Source: Rhizophagus clarus
Lineage: Eukaryota > Glomeromycota > Glomeromycetes > Glomerales > Glomeraceae
Length of the DNA stretch: 64,000 bases
Reading direction: 5' to 3'
Assembly (NCBI GenBank): GCA_015698045.1
Contig: BLAL01000334.1
Location: 248,001-312,000, forward strand
In this document: positions 25,691-37,791 of the stretch, in pieces
Layout: every line of letters begins with the position of its first letter
Position numbering within the stretch: position 1 is the stretch's first letter
Notes under the pieces: model-generated
Seen by the model: the letters and a program-made list of their open reading frames with translations, nothing else
Databases searched by the model: none
What the model was told of the DNA's origin: nothing
Program-made: the position numbers and the translations under genes

Positions 25691-26252
25691 TGATGCTAGA
25701 TAGATTGAATTATATTATCCATAATAGATATGAGATATGAAATTTATTATGGTTACAAATATTTTTAGAAGACAAACATGAAGAAGAAAAAAGAAACTTT
25801 AAGTAATGAAGTTGGCAAAATTAATTGAAAGTATTTTCCAAAAAAAATTTTAAATGCAAATGTCCAGAATGAGCAAAACTTCATTAATAATTTTTTAGAT
25901 ATATAAATAAGCGAATAAAATATATGATGCTATCAAAAAGAGAGGAAGTATGTAAATCTTAGACTATTTAATGCAAGTTCTAGAATTAAATTATTTTTTT
26001 GCTCTCTTATTTATAAAAATATCTATAGTTAATTTATCTCTATTAATATTCTTACCTTCATACTTTTTTACTACACTAGATTTACAAAATAAATTATTTC
26101 ATTTATATTTATAAATTTTTGTTTATCTATATCTCTTCTAAACATATAGACTATATAAAAAAAATATTTCTTATAAAAAAACTTTTTTGAGATTAAGTAA
26201 TTTTGAATCTACAGCATAAATTTGGAAGATTAATAACTGAAATAAAAAAAAA

Positions 26253-26392
26253 TACTGTATAGTTCTGAAATTAAACAACTATTTTTTGTACTTGATTCTG
26301 GTTAAAGTAGTCATAACTTTAGTCAAATTCATCATAATACAAGTCAGAATTGCTTATTTTTAGGGGCTGTTTAATTTCAGAACTATATAGTA
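26253..26392. mobile_element. 140-bp MITE
   Basis: TATAGTTCTGAAATTAAACA at the left is inverted at the right with one or two mismatches, and TA-rich flanks fit a Tc1/mariner-type target. No coding. Sequence on both sides (25690-26250, 26393-26695) is featureless AT-rich DNA. Confidence 0.7.
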
Positions 26393-26698
26393 ATACAAAA
26401 TAATATTAACAATTTATATTTATTATCACAATTCATTTTCACATAATTCTATTCTGTTTTATATATAAGAAATTTATTGCTTAATTTTTTTTATATTATC
26501 ATATGACCCTTGAATATGAGCAATTTTTATATAATGAATTCTATCTGAGAAATTACTAAAGTATACATCAAAATTTTGCTTAAATATATAACATTAGCAA
26601 GAAATTTTTAATTTTATATAACAATTATTTAATAGTTATATTAAAAATTTAGTCAAAATTTATATTCAAGATAATTGAATAAAATTCCAAATATATAA

Positions 26699-27528
26699 GA
26701 TTGTTGCAATAGAAAAATATGAAATTCAAAATAAAAAACATAATTTTGTTATCAATGATATTTGGTTATTAGATATGTGGGATTTGTTTTTCTTTCCTTT
26801 GCAGTTTACATTTATAGATTTTTTATAAGGTTTTATACCTCAACATTTTATTTATTTTTAAAGAAGTTTCTTTCTTTTTCTTAAATCTTTGATCTTTTAT
26901 CTAATTTATCTGATTTGAACGTTCAATTTACTAAACAAAAAATTTGGCTTCCTCATTATCAAGCTCTCTCTATATGAGAAAATGATTTAGAAATTTCTCA
27001 TAATTTAAAAAGAAGATCATACAGGCTTACTCACTATTCAAATCATCGTCTTATTGATAATAAATTTTAAGAAAGTTCTTGCTAGGGGCTTCTTCAAAAT
27101 ATTTGTTTTTGCTATAGATATTTTTGATTATTACATAGATTGTGTGAGTTGATCACGCAACTTATACATTTTTCTTTTTTTTTGATGATATATGGTTGGT
27201 TAGTGGTTAAGCTGTTGAGACTTTATGGTAAAAGTAATACTTTGTATCTTACAAAATCAAGTTACTTTCGTTTACAATTTCAACTGAGATGTTCATGATT
27301 ACTTTTTAGTTTAAATTTTTTAATTTAGCATTAGTTTGATTGAACATTGACGCCCACATTATCTATTGATGTATTGAATTTATTTTATTAGTTTGTTTTT
27401 CTTACTTTTAATTATAGATTCTCTTGTTAAATAAAAATAAAAAAAAAATATAAAAAACATAATTAGTATATAAAGTAAATTTAAAATTTTTTTTGAGTTT
27501 TGTACTTTTTTATTATAAAGACCTCATA
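26699..27528. mobile_element. Diverged inverted-repeat element related to the 3620-3776 MITE
   Basis: The left end has TTGCAATAGAAAAATATGAA then ATTCAAAATAAAAAACATAA. The right end has TTTTTTTTGAGTTTTGTACT and a decayed TATTATAAAGACC, the same terminal sequence as the small MITE. About 700 bp of interior contains old coding-like fragments (for example TKQKIWLPHYQALS on the plus strand near 26935) too decayed to assign. It may be the longer relative from which the MITE derives. Confidence 0.5.
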
Positions 27529-27554
27529 TGACTATTCTTAGTTTTATTTATTGT

Positions 27555-27745
27555 AATATAAAAAATACTGAACTAATTATAATTTTAGAAAACTATAATT
27601 TCAGTATTTTTGTATATAAAATTATAATAAAAAATTACTGAAACTATAGTTCTAGCATTTTTATATATAAAATTGCAAAAAAAAACTATCAAAACTATAG
27701 TTTTAGCATTTTTATATATAAAATCACAACAATTTGATTATAAAT
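27555..27745. repeat. ~62-bp tandem repeat (ACTATAGTTTTAGCATTTTT)
   Basis: Three imperfect tandem copies of ACTATAGTTTTAGCATTTTT followed by ATATATAAAATT. No coding. Confidence 0.6.
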
Positions 27746-27953
27746 GTACATTGAAACTTATTTTATTATAAAACACGTGTATAATAAAGTTTTTTTGCTA
27801 TTAATTGAGTGCATAATAATTTTTTTTATTGATTATTAAATGTATAACAAAAGTCATTACATGTAATTACCTAAAACAAAAATTTGTATTATAATATAAT
27901 AAAATTTTTCAAAATTTTTTAAAGTATATAATGGGATTTCTAATAATATATTC

Positions 27954-28190
27954 TAGGGTCCTGTTATCACTAGTAGAGGTATCCTTTGAATTTGATCAAC
28001 CGGTCAACCATCCAAAAAAAACAGATTCAGATTGATCTGTTTGTATCACCAGTTTGATCAGATGGTTCATCAGATATCTGATTAATCTGGTGAAACTATC
28101 TAAAAAAAATGGATTCAGATTGATTTGTTTGTATCATCAGTTTGACCAGATGGTTCATCAGATATCTGATCAATCTAGTATCATTGATTT
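27954..28190. repeat. TAGGGTCC end plus 91-bp tandem duplication
   Basis: Starts TAGGGTCCTGTTATCACTAG, like hAT-type ends elsewhere in the window. It is followed by two copies of a 91-bp unit (about 28006-28096 and 28097-28180) containing GGATTCAGATTGATTTGTTT and GGTTCATCAGATATCTGAT. Probably the left end of a larger non-autonomous element. No matching right end was found. Confidence 0.45.
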
Positions 28191-28396
28191 GATTAGTTCA
28201 TTAAAAAAAAAGTTTTTTTTTATTTTATTTAATTAATTCAGTAACGTATTTAAATAGCAAATTAGATTATCAGACAAATTGTGTAATACAAGTCATCTAA
28301 TGATCTTTTTTTTCTTTTTATGGAGGTTTCTCAGATAAAATTGAGGAAAAAGCTATTTTTTATTTAATGCAACTAATTGTTTTTTTAATTTTGTAG

Positions 28397-28760
28397 GATT
28401 ATCAGACAAAAAGCATGACCAGACTTTTGAAATTAAGGTAAGGGAGGGTCAGAAAAGGGGAGTTCATCATTTTTTTTTAATAAATTTATTTTTTTTCTTT
28501 ATTATAGGGTTGCCAGACAAAAAGTATGACTGGGCTTTTGAAATTGAGATAAGGAAGGGTTAGAAAAGGAGGAGTTCATTGTTTTTTTTAATAAATTTAT
28601 TTTTATTTATTATAAGGTTGCCAGATGAAAAGTACAACCAGGCTTTTGAAATTAAAGTAAGAAAGAGTCAAAGAAGGGAAAGATATTTTTTTTTAATAAA
28701 TTTATTTTTATTTATTATAGGGTTGCCAAACGAAAAGCACGACAGTACATGGTAATAATA
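28397..28760 (+). repeat. Exon-like tandem array, copy set 1 (plus)
   Basis: Four units of about 111 bp. Each has a T-rich tract ending (T)TAG or TATAG, a ~41-nt core reading like (L)PDEKHD-x2-F-x-IK, then GTAAGG or a decayed version. It resembles a micro-exon between splice sites. The same unit occurs at 29750-31240 (inverted), around 32490, and at 34010-34645. Confidence 0.7.
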
Positions 28761-29745
28761 CTATATATGTATTTATCAAAAATTTTAAGTTTCTAAGAAA
28801 TATTAGCATATAAACACAATCTTATAACACATACTAAACATATGCGCCGATCCTTAAAATTAGCTTAAATTAAGAATTTTTAATAAAAAATTAGTAAACA
28901 GTGCAAAATACGATTGTATTACACATTCATCTTATCAATCTTATATAGAATAATCAGAAAATAAAAAAATTTTTTACAACTCATGCTTAAAAAATTAAAA
29001 TAATAACGACTTTTTATAACCCATCAACTATTTTAAGAATCCATCACTTTTTACATCAGTTGCAAATAAAAGTTTTGTGAATACAATAGTAGTTATTTGC
29101 AATTGTTAATGGTATTATTTATTCTTCAAAAGCTTTTTATGATGTAAATAATTAAAAATAAGGCTATAAGAAATAAGGCTGTAAGAATAACTGGGTTTCA
29201 TATGAATTTGCTATTATATTTAAAGAATTTTGAAAATAAAGAAATAACCAAAATTTTCATTATCTTTTATTAATTTTTAATTTTAAAAATTTTGTTTTTA
29301 AAATATGGAGACTAAGAATCTTCCTTTATATCATTTATTAACAATGATTTTAAAACTGACGATGATTTTAAAACTCACGCAGGTAACAAACTTTCCTCTT
29401 AGGGAAATCACTTAACAGACATTGAAATCTCATGATATTTAAATCTGCCAGTATGAAAGCTTTAACTTTAGATAGGTGATCGTTAATTAATTACAAGGTT
29501 GAAATAAGTGTTGAAATTGATTACGATTTATGAGGATCAAAACGAATTACAGAGTTGAATCTTTTACAAATTTACAAGACAACGAGAGTCGATAAATAAT
29601 AGTTTTATCAATTAGACAAATGTCAAATGTCAAAATTAAAATATATTTTGGCATGTAATTGTTTTTTTTTCATTTAAAATAAATTTATATGTAATTAATT
29701 TTATTGTTTTAATTAATATTTGATTTTATTGTGATAAAAAAAAAA
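28761..29745. other. AT-rich spacer
   Basis: No gene or repeat boundary supported between two arrays of the same repeat in opposite orientation. Confidence 0.4.
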
Positions 29746-29749
29746 TTTT

Positions 29750-31245
29750 TTCATTGACTAAAAGTCTGGCAATCTAAAAAAAAACAAAAAATGTTTAATA
29801 TATTTAATATTAAAAAAAGTCCCTTCCTCCTCCCTCAAGCTTACATTTCAAGTATTCCAAGTCCTGATTCTGACAACCTAAAATAAAATAAATAAGAAAC
29901 ATTGGTACATTTTTTTTAATATTAAAAGAATTCTTAACCCCGCGGTCCTCCTCTTACACTATCTTGCGTAGGTCCTGATTCATTCTGCCAGCAACCTGCA
30001 GAAAAAAAATAGAAACGTTAGAAATATTTTATTAAAAAAACAAATCTCCTTTTCTCCCTCTCACTTGCCTCAATTCCAAAATCCAGTTCGTAGTATTCGT
30101 TTAGAAATCTATAAAAAAGAAAAAAAGAACATTAAAACCGTTTCTATTGATAACGAAATTAACCTCCCTCCCTCCACTCATCTCAATTCTAAAGTCTGGT
30201 TCGTATTATTCATCCAGCACCCTACAAAAAAAAGGAAACGTTAAAAACATTTCTGTTAACAACGTTTGTTGACCTCTCCCCCTCTATTTACCTAAATTCT
30301 AAAGTCTGGTTCGTATTATTCATCCAGAAATCTACAAAAAGAAAAGAAGAAGCGTTAACCATTTCTATTAATAATGAAATTGACCTACCCCCTCCACTCA
30401 TTTCAATTCTAAAGTCCAGTTTGTAGTATTCGTCTGGCATCTTACAAAAAAAAAGAAACGTTAAAAACGTTTATGTTAACAACGTTTGTTGACCTCCTAC
30501 CTCCATTTACCTAAATTCTAAAATCCAGTTCGTATTATTCATCTGGAAACCTACAAAAGGAAAAGAAGAAGCATTAAAACCATTTCTATTAATAATGAAA
30601 TTGACTTCCCCCCTCCACTCACTTCAATTCTAAAGTCTGGTTTGTAGTATTCGTCTGGCACTCTACAAAAAAAAAACATTAAAAACGTTTATGTTAACAA
30701 CGTTTGTTGACCTCCTCCTTCCATTTACCTAAATTCTAAAGTCCAGTTCGTATTATTCGTCCAGAAACCTACAAAAAAGAAAAGAAACATTAAAACCGTT
30801 TCTATTAATAACGAAATTGACCTTCCTCCTCTCCACTGACTTCAATTTCAAGGTCTGGTTTATAGTATTCGTCTGGCATCCTACAAAAATAAAGAAACGT
30901 TAAAAACGTTTCTGTTAACAACGTTTATTGACCTCTTTCCTTCATTTACCTCAACTCCAAAGTCTGATTCGTAGTATTCGTCTGGCATTTTATAAAAAAG
31001 AAAAGTTACACAGTTTTTAAAAAAACCAAACAAACAAATACACCCCGCTCTCCCTTTCCACTTACATAATTTCTGGAGTCCAGCTTCATATTTAGTTCGT
31101 ATATTCGTTCAATAATCCTACAAAAAAGAAAAGAAATGTTAAAAACGTTTCACTTAAAAAAAAACCAAATAAATACACTTCCCTTCCCTCCATTTACATA
31201 ATTCCCAAAATTCATTTCGTATATTTCATCCGGTACCCTACAATA
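29750..31245 (-). repeat. Exon-like tandem array, copy set 2 (minus, ~13 units)
   Basis: About thirteen units of 105-118 bp. Read on the minus strand each has a T/C-rich tract ending TTTTGTAG, a core of about 40 nt whose best copies encode VPDEYYKPDFRIE, VPDEIYEMNFGNY and MPDEYYESDFGVE, then GTAAATGG or GTGAGTGG. The core is one base plus 13 codons, so units are not multiples of three. Several cores carry TAA or TAG where the best copies have TAC or GAA. Either these are real or ancestral micro-exons of a repeated gene, or a minisatellite that captured splice-like sequence. Confidence 0.7.
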
Positions 31246-31784
31246 ATAAGAAAAAAAAAAAATTTTTTTAATAATAATTTTTAAAAATTGAATATGAATA
31301 TATATGTACCTTATTATTTTTATCCCCAGATCTGAAATAAAAAATAATAATTTTTTTTTCTTTTTCAAATAAAAAAAGATTATCGATAAGTCAAAACTGT
31401 TAAATGATTGATATTCGATACCAAACTGATCTGAATATTTGGGTCATTAATAAAATAATAAAATAAATAAATAAAATACGTATTACACATTCCTTCCTTT
31501 TTTTACGTTAACTCATAAATTAAGACTATCATAAATGGTAATCGTACTATTTGATATTACCTTTTATGTTTGTAAACAATTTTAACAACCTTTTTTATTT
31601 TTTCTTGATAGTGTTCAATAAATGGATTTTTTTAAAAAAAAATTTAATTAAAAAAAACGCTTTTTTTAAGCATTTTTATTTTTATTTTATTTATTTCCTT
31701 CGATTATTTAAAAAAAACAAAAAAACAAAATAAAATAAACTGCTGTAACAGACCGTTATTTTATAATTTTATTCTTTCTTTCTA

Positions 31785-31817
<33 letters not shown>

Positions 31818-31935
31818 TAAAAAAGAATTTTTTTTTCACTAAAACGGTTGTTGAACCGTTAAGTTTTATTTTTTTTTAAAAAAAAGAAAACCAGTTATTT
31901 GAACTGTTATTTTTTATTTTTTAAACCAGTTTTAA
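31246..31935. other. AT-rich spacer
   Basis: Long A/T runs and a TAAA microsatellite near 31785-31815. Frames at 31150-31368 and 31551-31733 are array sequence and low-complexity, not genes. Confidence 0.4.
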
Positions 31936-31939
31936 AACT

Positions 31940-32560
31940 TTATTATTTTTTGTTAGATATGGCATTAGTACAACTTCCGGACTTGAATTTTGTAATACTG
32001 GAAATGTAAGTTAAGAGGGGTATTGTTTTTGGAATGTTACTAACGTTCCTTTTTTTTTTTCTAGGAAAGGCTCTTGGCTTAAAATTTGGCAAAATGGTAA
32101 GATATAAAGGAGTATTGTATTTTCTTTATTGCAGGAATATAATTAACGTTCCTTTTCTCTTTTTTTTCTTTAGAGGCAACACCTGGCTTGGAATTCAGCA
32201 AAATGTAAGTTACAAAAGAGTAATTGTGTTTTTTTTATTGCAGAAACATAACTAATGTTTCTTTTTTTTTCTTTTTTTTTCTCTAGAAATGGCTTCTGCT
32301 TGAAATTGATGAAATGGTTACAGAAGGAAGAGTCATGTTTTTTTTATTGCAGAAACGTAACTAACATTTCCTTTCTCTTTTTTTTCTTTAGGGACATCTT
32401 CTGTATTTAGGATTCACGAAATAGAATGTATTTTATGAGGTTTTTTTTGTTGTAAGAGCATTAATAATGTTGCTTTTTCTTCTTTATTGTAGGATTGCTA
32501 GATGATTACTACGAAATACAAACCAGATTTTGAAATTTAGGTAAGGGTCAGATGAGGGAT
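31940..32560 (+). repeat. Exon-like tandem array, copy set 3 (plus, distinct unit)
   Basis: Five or six units of about 100-110 bp. The cores differ (for example GGCTCTTGGCTTAAAATTTG) but the architecture is the same: polypyrimidine-CTAG or CTTTAG, a 30-45-nt core, then GTAAGA or GTAAGT, followed by TTTTTATTGCAG and TAACGTTCCTTTT. The last unit (about 32485) has LLDDYYE and so links to the neighbouring arrays. Confidence 0.6.
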
Positions 32561-33837
32561 TTTTCATAAGAAATATTGCTAACGTTTTTTTTTTTTTTTT
32601 TATAAAATTGACTTTTGAATTACTATTTACAAGGTAAAAAAGGACTGTTTTTTCATGATTTTTTAAGGAATGTTGCTTTTGGACATTTCAGAACAACACT
32701 TGAAAAGTAATTAAAGGATAAGAAATTAACCTATTATAGGATTGTTAGTTATGAAAGTGCAAAAAAAACTATGGAAAATGATGAACAAAAATATATTGTA
32801 AGAAATGATGAGAAATGAAAATATATTATAGAAATAATAGAGAGCAAAAATATATTATTGAAACAAAAAAGATACAAAATATATTATAGGAAGTTTTAAT
32901 TTATCAAATAATCTATTAGTGTTTTTTAGTATCTTTAAATTTGTATGATGATTTAAATAAATCTAACGATATAATAAATCTGGCCAAAATTATGTTAATT
33001 CTAGCCAAAATTAAAATTGTGCTAGTTGCTTTTTTTTTTATTTTTTAAAAATCGTATACATTTTTTTTGATCATTATATTGCATATCCTTAACTAATATA
33101 TACTTTGTATAACAAAATTTAATATATTCGGATAAGTGGACAAATTCACCGATATGATATTAATATGTAAATATATTGTGTTTAATGCATCTTTGCTTTA
33201 TTAATTATAAAATTATAAATAAAAAAAATACATATTTTTGTTTATATTGCAAAATAATATCTTGACTATTAACCTGCAGTTATTAATGCTTTTTTTTGCA
33301 ATAATACTATCATGTCACTATAATTGTTAATTTGAATTTATTACTTAAATTAATGCAGATAAGACAATACTCTAACTTATTTTAGGGTAACAATTTTGCT
33401 AATTTAGAATTATAAGAGAGTTGATTCCTATTTTTATAATACTATGAGTCATATAATTTATAATTTTTATATTTTTCATCATAAATAGAATATGATGAGC
33501 TTCACATACAGCTGAGGTAATATAAAATTATAATTATTAATCCTTCTAAAACTATTTTGAATTTCAAGTATGGAAAGTATTCTAACATGAATTTGATAAT
33601 TAATTCTTAATTAGGTTTGATTTCAAAAATAATAGATTCTTTTTTTTCATATTGTTCAGAAAATGATAAATAGAATAAAATCTTGAATAATACTAATATA
33701 ACTCACAAATGATTAGCATACGTTTACTATTAATTCTATGCAACTTTTTTCTATAGTAATGCTACACAAACTTACATCTTAGTTAAAAAATTTTGTAAAA
33801 TATATAACATGATTAATAAAAAAATGTACAATTATAC

Positions 33838-33935
33838 CTCGATATAACAAAGTAAGTGTCTGGGCCAATCAGATCTTTATTATAAAAAATTTATTAATGC
33901 TATAATGAATTATTTAGTATAAAGGCAGGGTTATG
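33838..33935. mobile_element. Mariner-like MITE fragment
   Basis: ACCTCGATATAACAAAGTAA followed by GTGTCTGGGCCAATCAGAT resembles ends of widespread mariner-type MITEs, with a weak inverted TATAATGAATTATTTAGTATAA downstream. The rest of 32560-34000 is featureless AT-rich DNA. Confidence 0.35.
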
Positions 33936-34009
33936 TGACTTGTCAATTTAATCAAATAATCTGAATATCTGATTTTTTTTTAATTAATTATTTATTTTCC
34001 TTTTTGTAG

Positions 34010-34645
34010 TGTTGTCAGACAAAAAGTATGATTAGACTTTTGGAATTAAGGTAAGAAAGGGTAGGTGAAGTATTTTCATTGTTTTTTTTAATTAATTAAG
34101 TTATTAACTTTTTTTTATTTTTTGTAGTGTTATCAGATAAAAAGTATGATCGGACTTTTAGAATTAACATAAAAAAGAGTGAAGGAAATGTTTTTCAGTG
34201 TTTTTTTTAACTAATTAATTAATTATTTATTTTTTTCTTTTTTGTAGTGTTATCAGACAAAAAGCATGACTGGACTTTTGGAATTAAGGTGAGGGAGGGT
34301 GGGGGAAGTGTTTTTCAGTAATTTTTTTTAACTAATTAATTAATTATTTTTTTTTTATTTTTTTGTAGTGTTGCCAGACGAAAAGCATGACCGAACTTTT
34401 GGAATTAAAGTAAGGGAGGGTTGGGGAAGGTGTTTCGTTGTTTTTTTAATTAAGTAAGTATTAACTTTTTTTTACTTTTTGTAGTGTTGTCAGACGAAAA
34501 GCACGACTGAACTTTTGGAATTAAGGTAAAGAAAGGTGGGTGAGGTGTCTTTCGTTATTCTTTTTTTAACTAATTAATTATTTTTTTTTATTTTTTGTAG
34601 TGTTGCCAGGCAAAAAACATGACCGGACTTTTGGAATTAGGGTAT
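34010..34645 (+). repeat. Exon-like tandem array, copy set 4 (plus, 6 units)
   Basis: Cores begin at 34010, 34128, 34248, 34369, 34485 and 34601 (116-121-bp period). Each is preceded by a T tract ending TTTTTGTAG. Each core is 41 nt (TG + 13 codons, e.g. LPDEKHDRTFGIK), followed in most units by GTAAG or GTGAG. Conservation of both splice-like borders while introns drift in length is the striking part. Not a recognised gene. Confidence 0.75.
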
Positions 34646-35060
34646 TAAAAACTGAAAAAGAATAATAAAAATAAATAAATTTGGTATAAAATACCAAAAA
34701 AAAGTGAAAAAATAAATAAAATAAAATAAATTTTGGTAAATACCGAGTAATTTAATTTACCAAAATTAGTATTTTTTAAAAATAAATCTACGTATATCTA
34801 TTGTAAACTTTACGCAAACATAATATATAAGTTACTCCCAAATTGACCGATCTATGCAAACTCAATTTGTAGGTTTAAAAAGTAATTTCATATAAATTCT
34901 ACGCAAATCCATATGTGAGTTATATTAGTATTATTCAGGGTTCTGTTGGGACCATTAGTTCTGGCATTTTTTTTTCAATTTTATGAATAGAAAGGCTGGG
35001 ATCATTAGTTCCAGTGTTTTTTTTGTAACTTTACATATAAAAACGTCTAATTTCAGCTTT

Positions 35061-35273
35061 TTTTTTTGATAATAAAGCTTGAGCTAGCTTAAGTCAGCTC
35101 AAGCTCAACTTGGCTTGAGCCAGAATTTTTCATGGCTCAGCTTAGCTTGAATGAGTTAAACCAAGATTTTTTGTGGCTTGACTTATTTTGGCTCAAGCCA
35201 GAATTTTTTTTTTCAAGCCAAACCAAGCTAGACTATAGCTTGACTTAAGCCAGTTCATGCGGAGCTTTATTTA
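35061..35273. mobile_element. ~210-bp palindromic AAGCTTGAGC element
   Basis: Ends AATAAAGCTTGAGC and (minus) AATAAAGCTCCGCATG enclose repeated GGCTTGAGCC, AGCTTAAGTCA and CAAGCCAAACCAAGC words in both orientations, giving a foldback. No coding. Confidence 0.5.
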
Positions 35274-35707
35274 AAATAAATATAATATTATTATATTAAT
35301 ATTGATAATATATATTGTAATTTTAATTTAAAGTTAGTGCGTTTATTTTGGCACTTACTGTATATTACAATAATTTTGTCAATATTATTTCAATTATTAT
35401 GGATTTATAATCATTAGATTCCTCTTGATAAGTTAATTTTAATGAATCTATGATTATTAAAATCTGATCGATAAAACCCATAAAAATTAAAATACAGTCA
35501 AAATATTTAATATTGCAGAATTTTATATATAAAAAATGTTAATCTAGTTGAATTTCTCAATTAATATTAATCCAAAAATTATAAAATTATTATTATTGTT
35601 TTCCTCTTGATAAGACAATTCGAATGAGTTTAAAATCATTAAAATCTGATTACTAAAACCTGTAGTAATTAAAATACAGTTAAAATATTAAATGTTATGC
35701 AAATTAT

Positions 35708-36005
35708 AGGACTCCAGACATTACTAAAATAACTCACATTTTTTTTTTACCCATTTTTCTCAAAATTAAGCCAATTTGCTCTTTTAGTTTTTTAAGGATA
35801 TCTCGCCATCTATTCAACTAATTTCGACAAACATTTTTATATTTTGTGTAGATCTCATTGAGAGCTACATTTTAAAAAAAATTCATCCAATTTGGATCAC
35901 TAGTTGACAAGAAAATTGCAAATAACATGTTTTTTAGCTTCTAAATTTCACATCAATTTGCTTTTTTTTATGATTATGAGTTGTATCAGTAATGTCCGGG
36001 GTCCT
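35708..36005. mobile_element. 298-bp hAT-like MITE
   Basis: Ends AGGACTCCAGACATTACT and (minus) AGGACCCCGGACATTACT are inverted repeats. Both flanks read CAAATTAT, an 8-bp target duplication. Ends, size and duplication length match the element at 19916-20214. Confidence 0.8.
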
Positions 36006-36013
36006 CAAATTAT

Positions 36014-37785
36014 ACATATATAGAATACTGATTTGATATTTAAAATTGGATTACTCAGTCAATATTAATCCAATCACTATAAAATTATTACTATCTGATT
36101 CCTTTTAATGAAATGTACCTAATAAGCTAAAAATCATTGAAATCTGATTATTAGATTATAGAATAATTATATTTTAATAAATATCTTTTTATAATCACAT
36201 ATATATAAAATTTTAAAAAATGATGTGATAGTAACTATAGGTAGTTTGTAATTATAAAGTAGAAACAATAGTTTTTATATATAAAAATTTGGAATACTTA
36301 ACTAAGATGACTATATAGGATAATGTAACTATAACAGAGGTGATTATAAAAAGAGGTAACTATAAGTAAGCATATTTTTAATTATAAATAAAAACTTTAA
36401 CTAATGACTTCACTTTGTTTATCTTTATACCTTTAAAATAAATAATAATAATAAAAAACTTCTCTTCTAAAATATTTAAGATCAGGTATGCTTAAACACA
36501 AACTTTATAAGAGTCTTCAAAATTACAAAAAGAACTTGAAATTTATAATTAATATAAGTTATTTTCTTGGTAAGATTTGTCCTAAGCTACTAGTAATTTT
36601 GCCAAAACTTAATATTTATGAATCAAATAAGTTTTAAAAACACAGCTACTAAGTTTATAATAAAACAAGAAAATGTTACTTAATAAGAGTTCAAAAAACT
36701 AAAAATTCAAGCTTTTCTTTAGTATTTTTTTATAGGAAAAATAGTCAAAAAATTTGCATATAAGAAATATAATTGATCCTTCAGTTTATCAAATTTTTTT
36801 TTTTTTTGGTATTAAAACCATACAAATATTTATTAAATAATGAGAGGATTACAAATATAATCACTTCTAACTAGATATGAATACTTTTAGTTAAAAAATT
36901 AGTCTAATCATCCACCAATATTGATTAACAATCAGTTTATCAAATTTTATAATTTCAGCTAAACTAAATATGCTAATCATTTTCAATTTAAGTAATATAC
37001 TATTTTACAAAAATCCATTTATATAAAAACAAAATTAAAATCTTATATAATAGCTCATAAAAATAACGCATCATTTAAAAATTAATTTTTAATCACATGT
37101 ATTAATGTCAAAATTAAAGTCAATTAAAATAAAATTTAAAATGTAGATTATTTAATATATAAACTACCAGAATATGCTAAAATTTAATGTAAATCAATTG
37201 GTTAATTTTTTATATATATTACATTTTATCAAAAAACGAGATGCATTACTTTTGTGGTTTTTATATTTTTTAATAAATTTAGTATTTTACAAAAAATTAA
37301 TTATATGTTTTATTATAAATTAAATAATAGATAAATATTAAATGTTCCAAATTATTAAAAAAAATATTATTTTAATAGTTTATTAATTAATTTTATTTAA
37401 ATAGTATATTTAGTAATTATTATATTAATATATATATATAAAATTATAAAATTAATACTAATATAATTATAAAATATAAAAAATATATATATATTTTATA
37501 ATAAAATTATTATAATTTTTTAACAAGCGAATTTTTTAAAAAAAATTTCACAATGATCAGATTTGTAGATCAAAAATAATTAATTGTTAAAGATTAATAA
37601 TAATAATTATTTTATATATATAAAAATATTTTACTAAATAACTTCGCATCCAGTAATTACAGAAAGTTAAAATATAGCTAGTCAGATTCATCTCATTAAA
37701 ACAATTCTAATGATAGTTGTTTTATGATTCTAGGTGCGATGTAGCATAAGTTATATATGAAGCATTACTGTACTGCATCATATAC
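36014..37785. other. AT-rich DNA, no supported feature
   Basis: Among the most AT-rich stretches of the window, with TA microsatellites near 37430-37500. No gene or boundary found. Confidence 0.5.
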
Positions 37786-37791
37786 AGTGGC

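Noticed and set aside
29750-31245. CRISPR-like regular repeats
   Set aside because: Units are diverged, contain splice-like borders and coding-like cores, and the genome is eukaryotic. No cas genes or short identical repeats with unique spacers.
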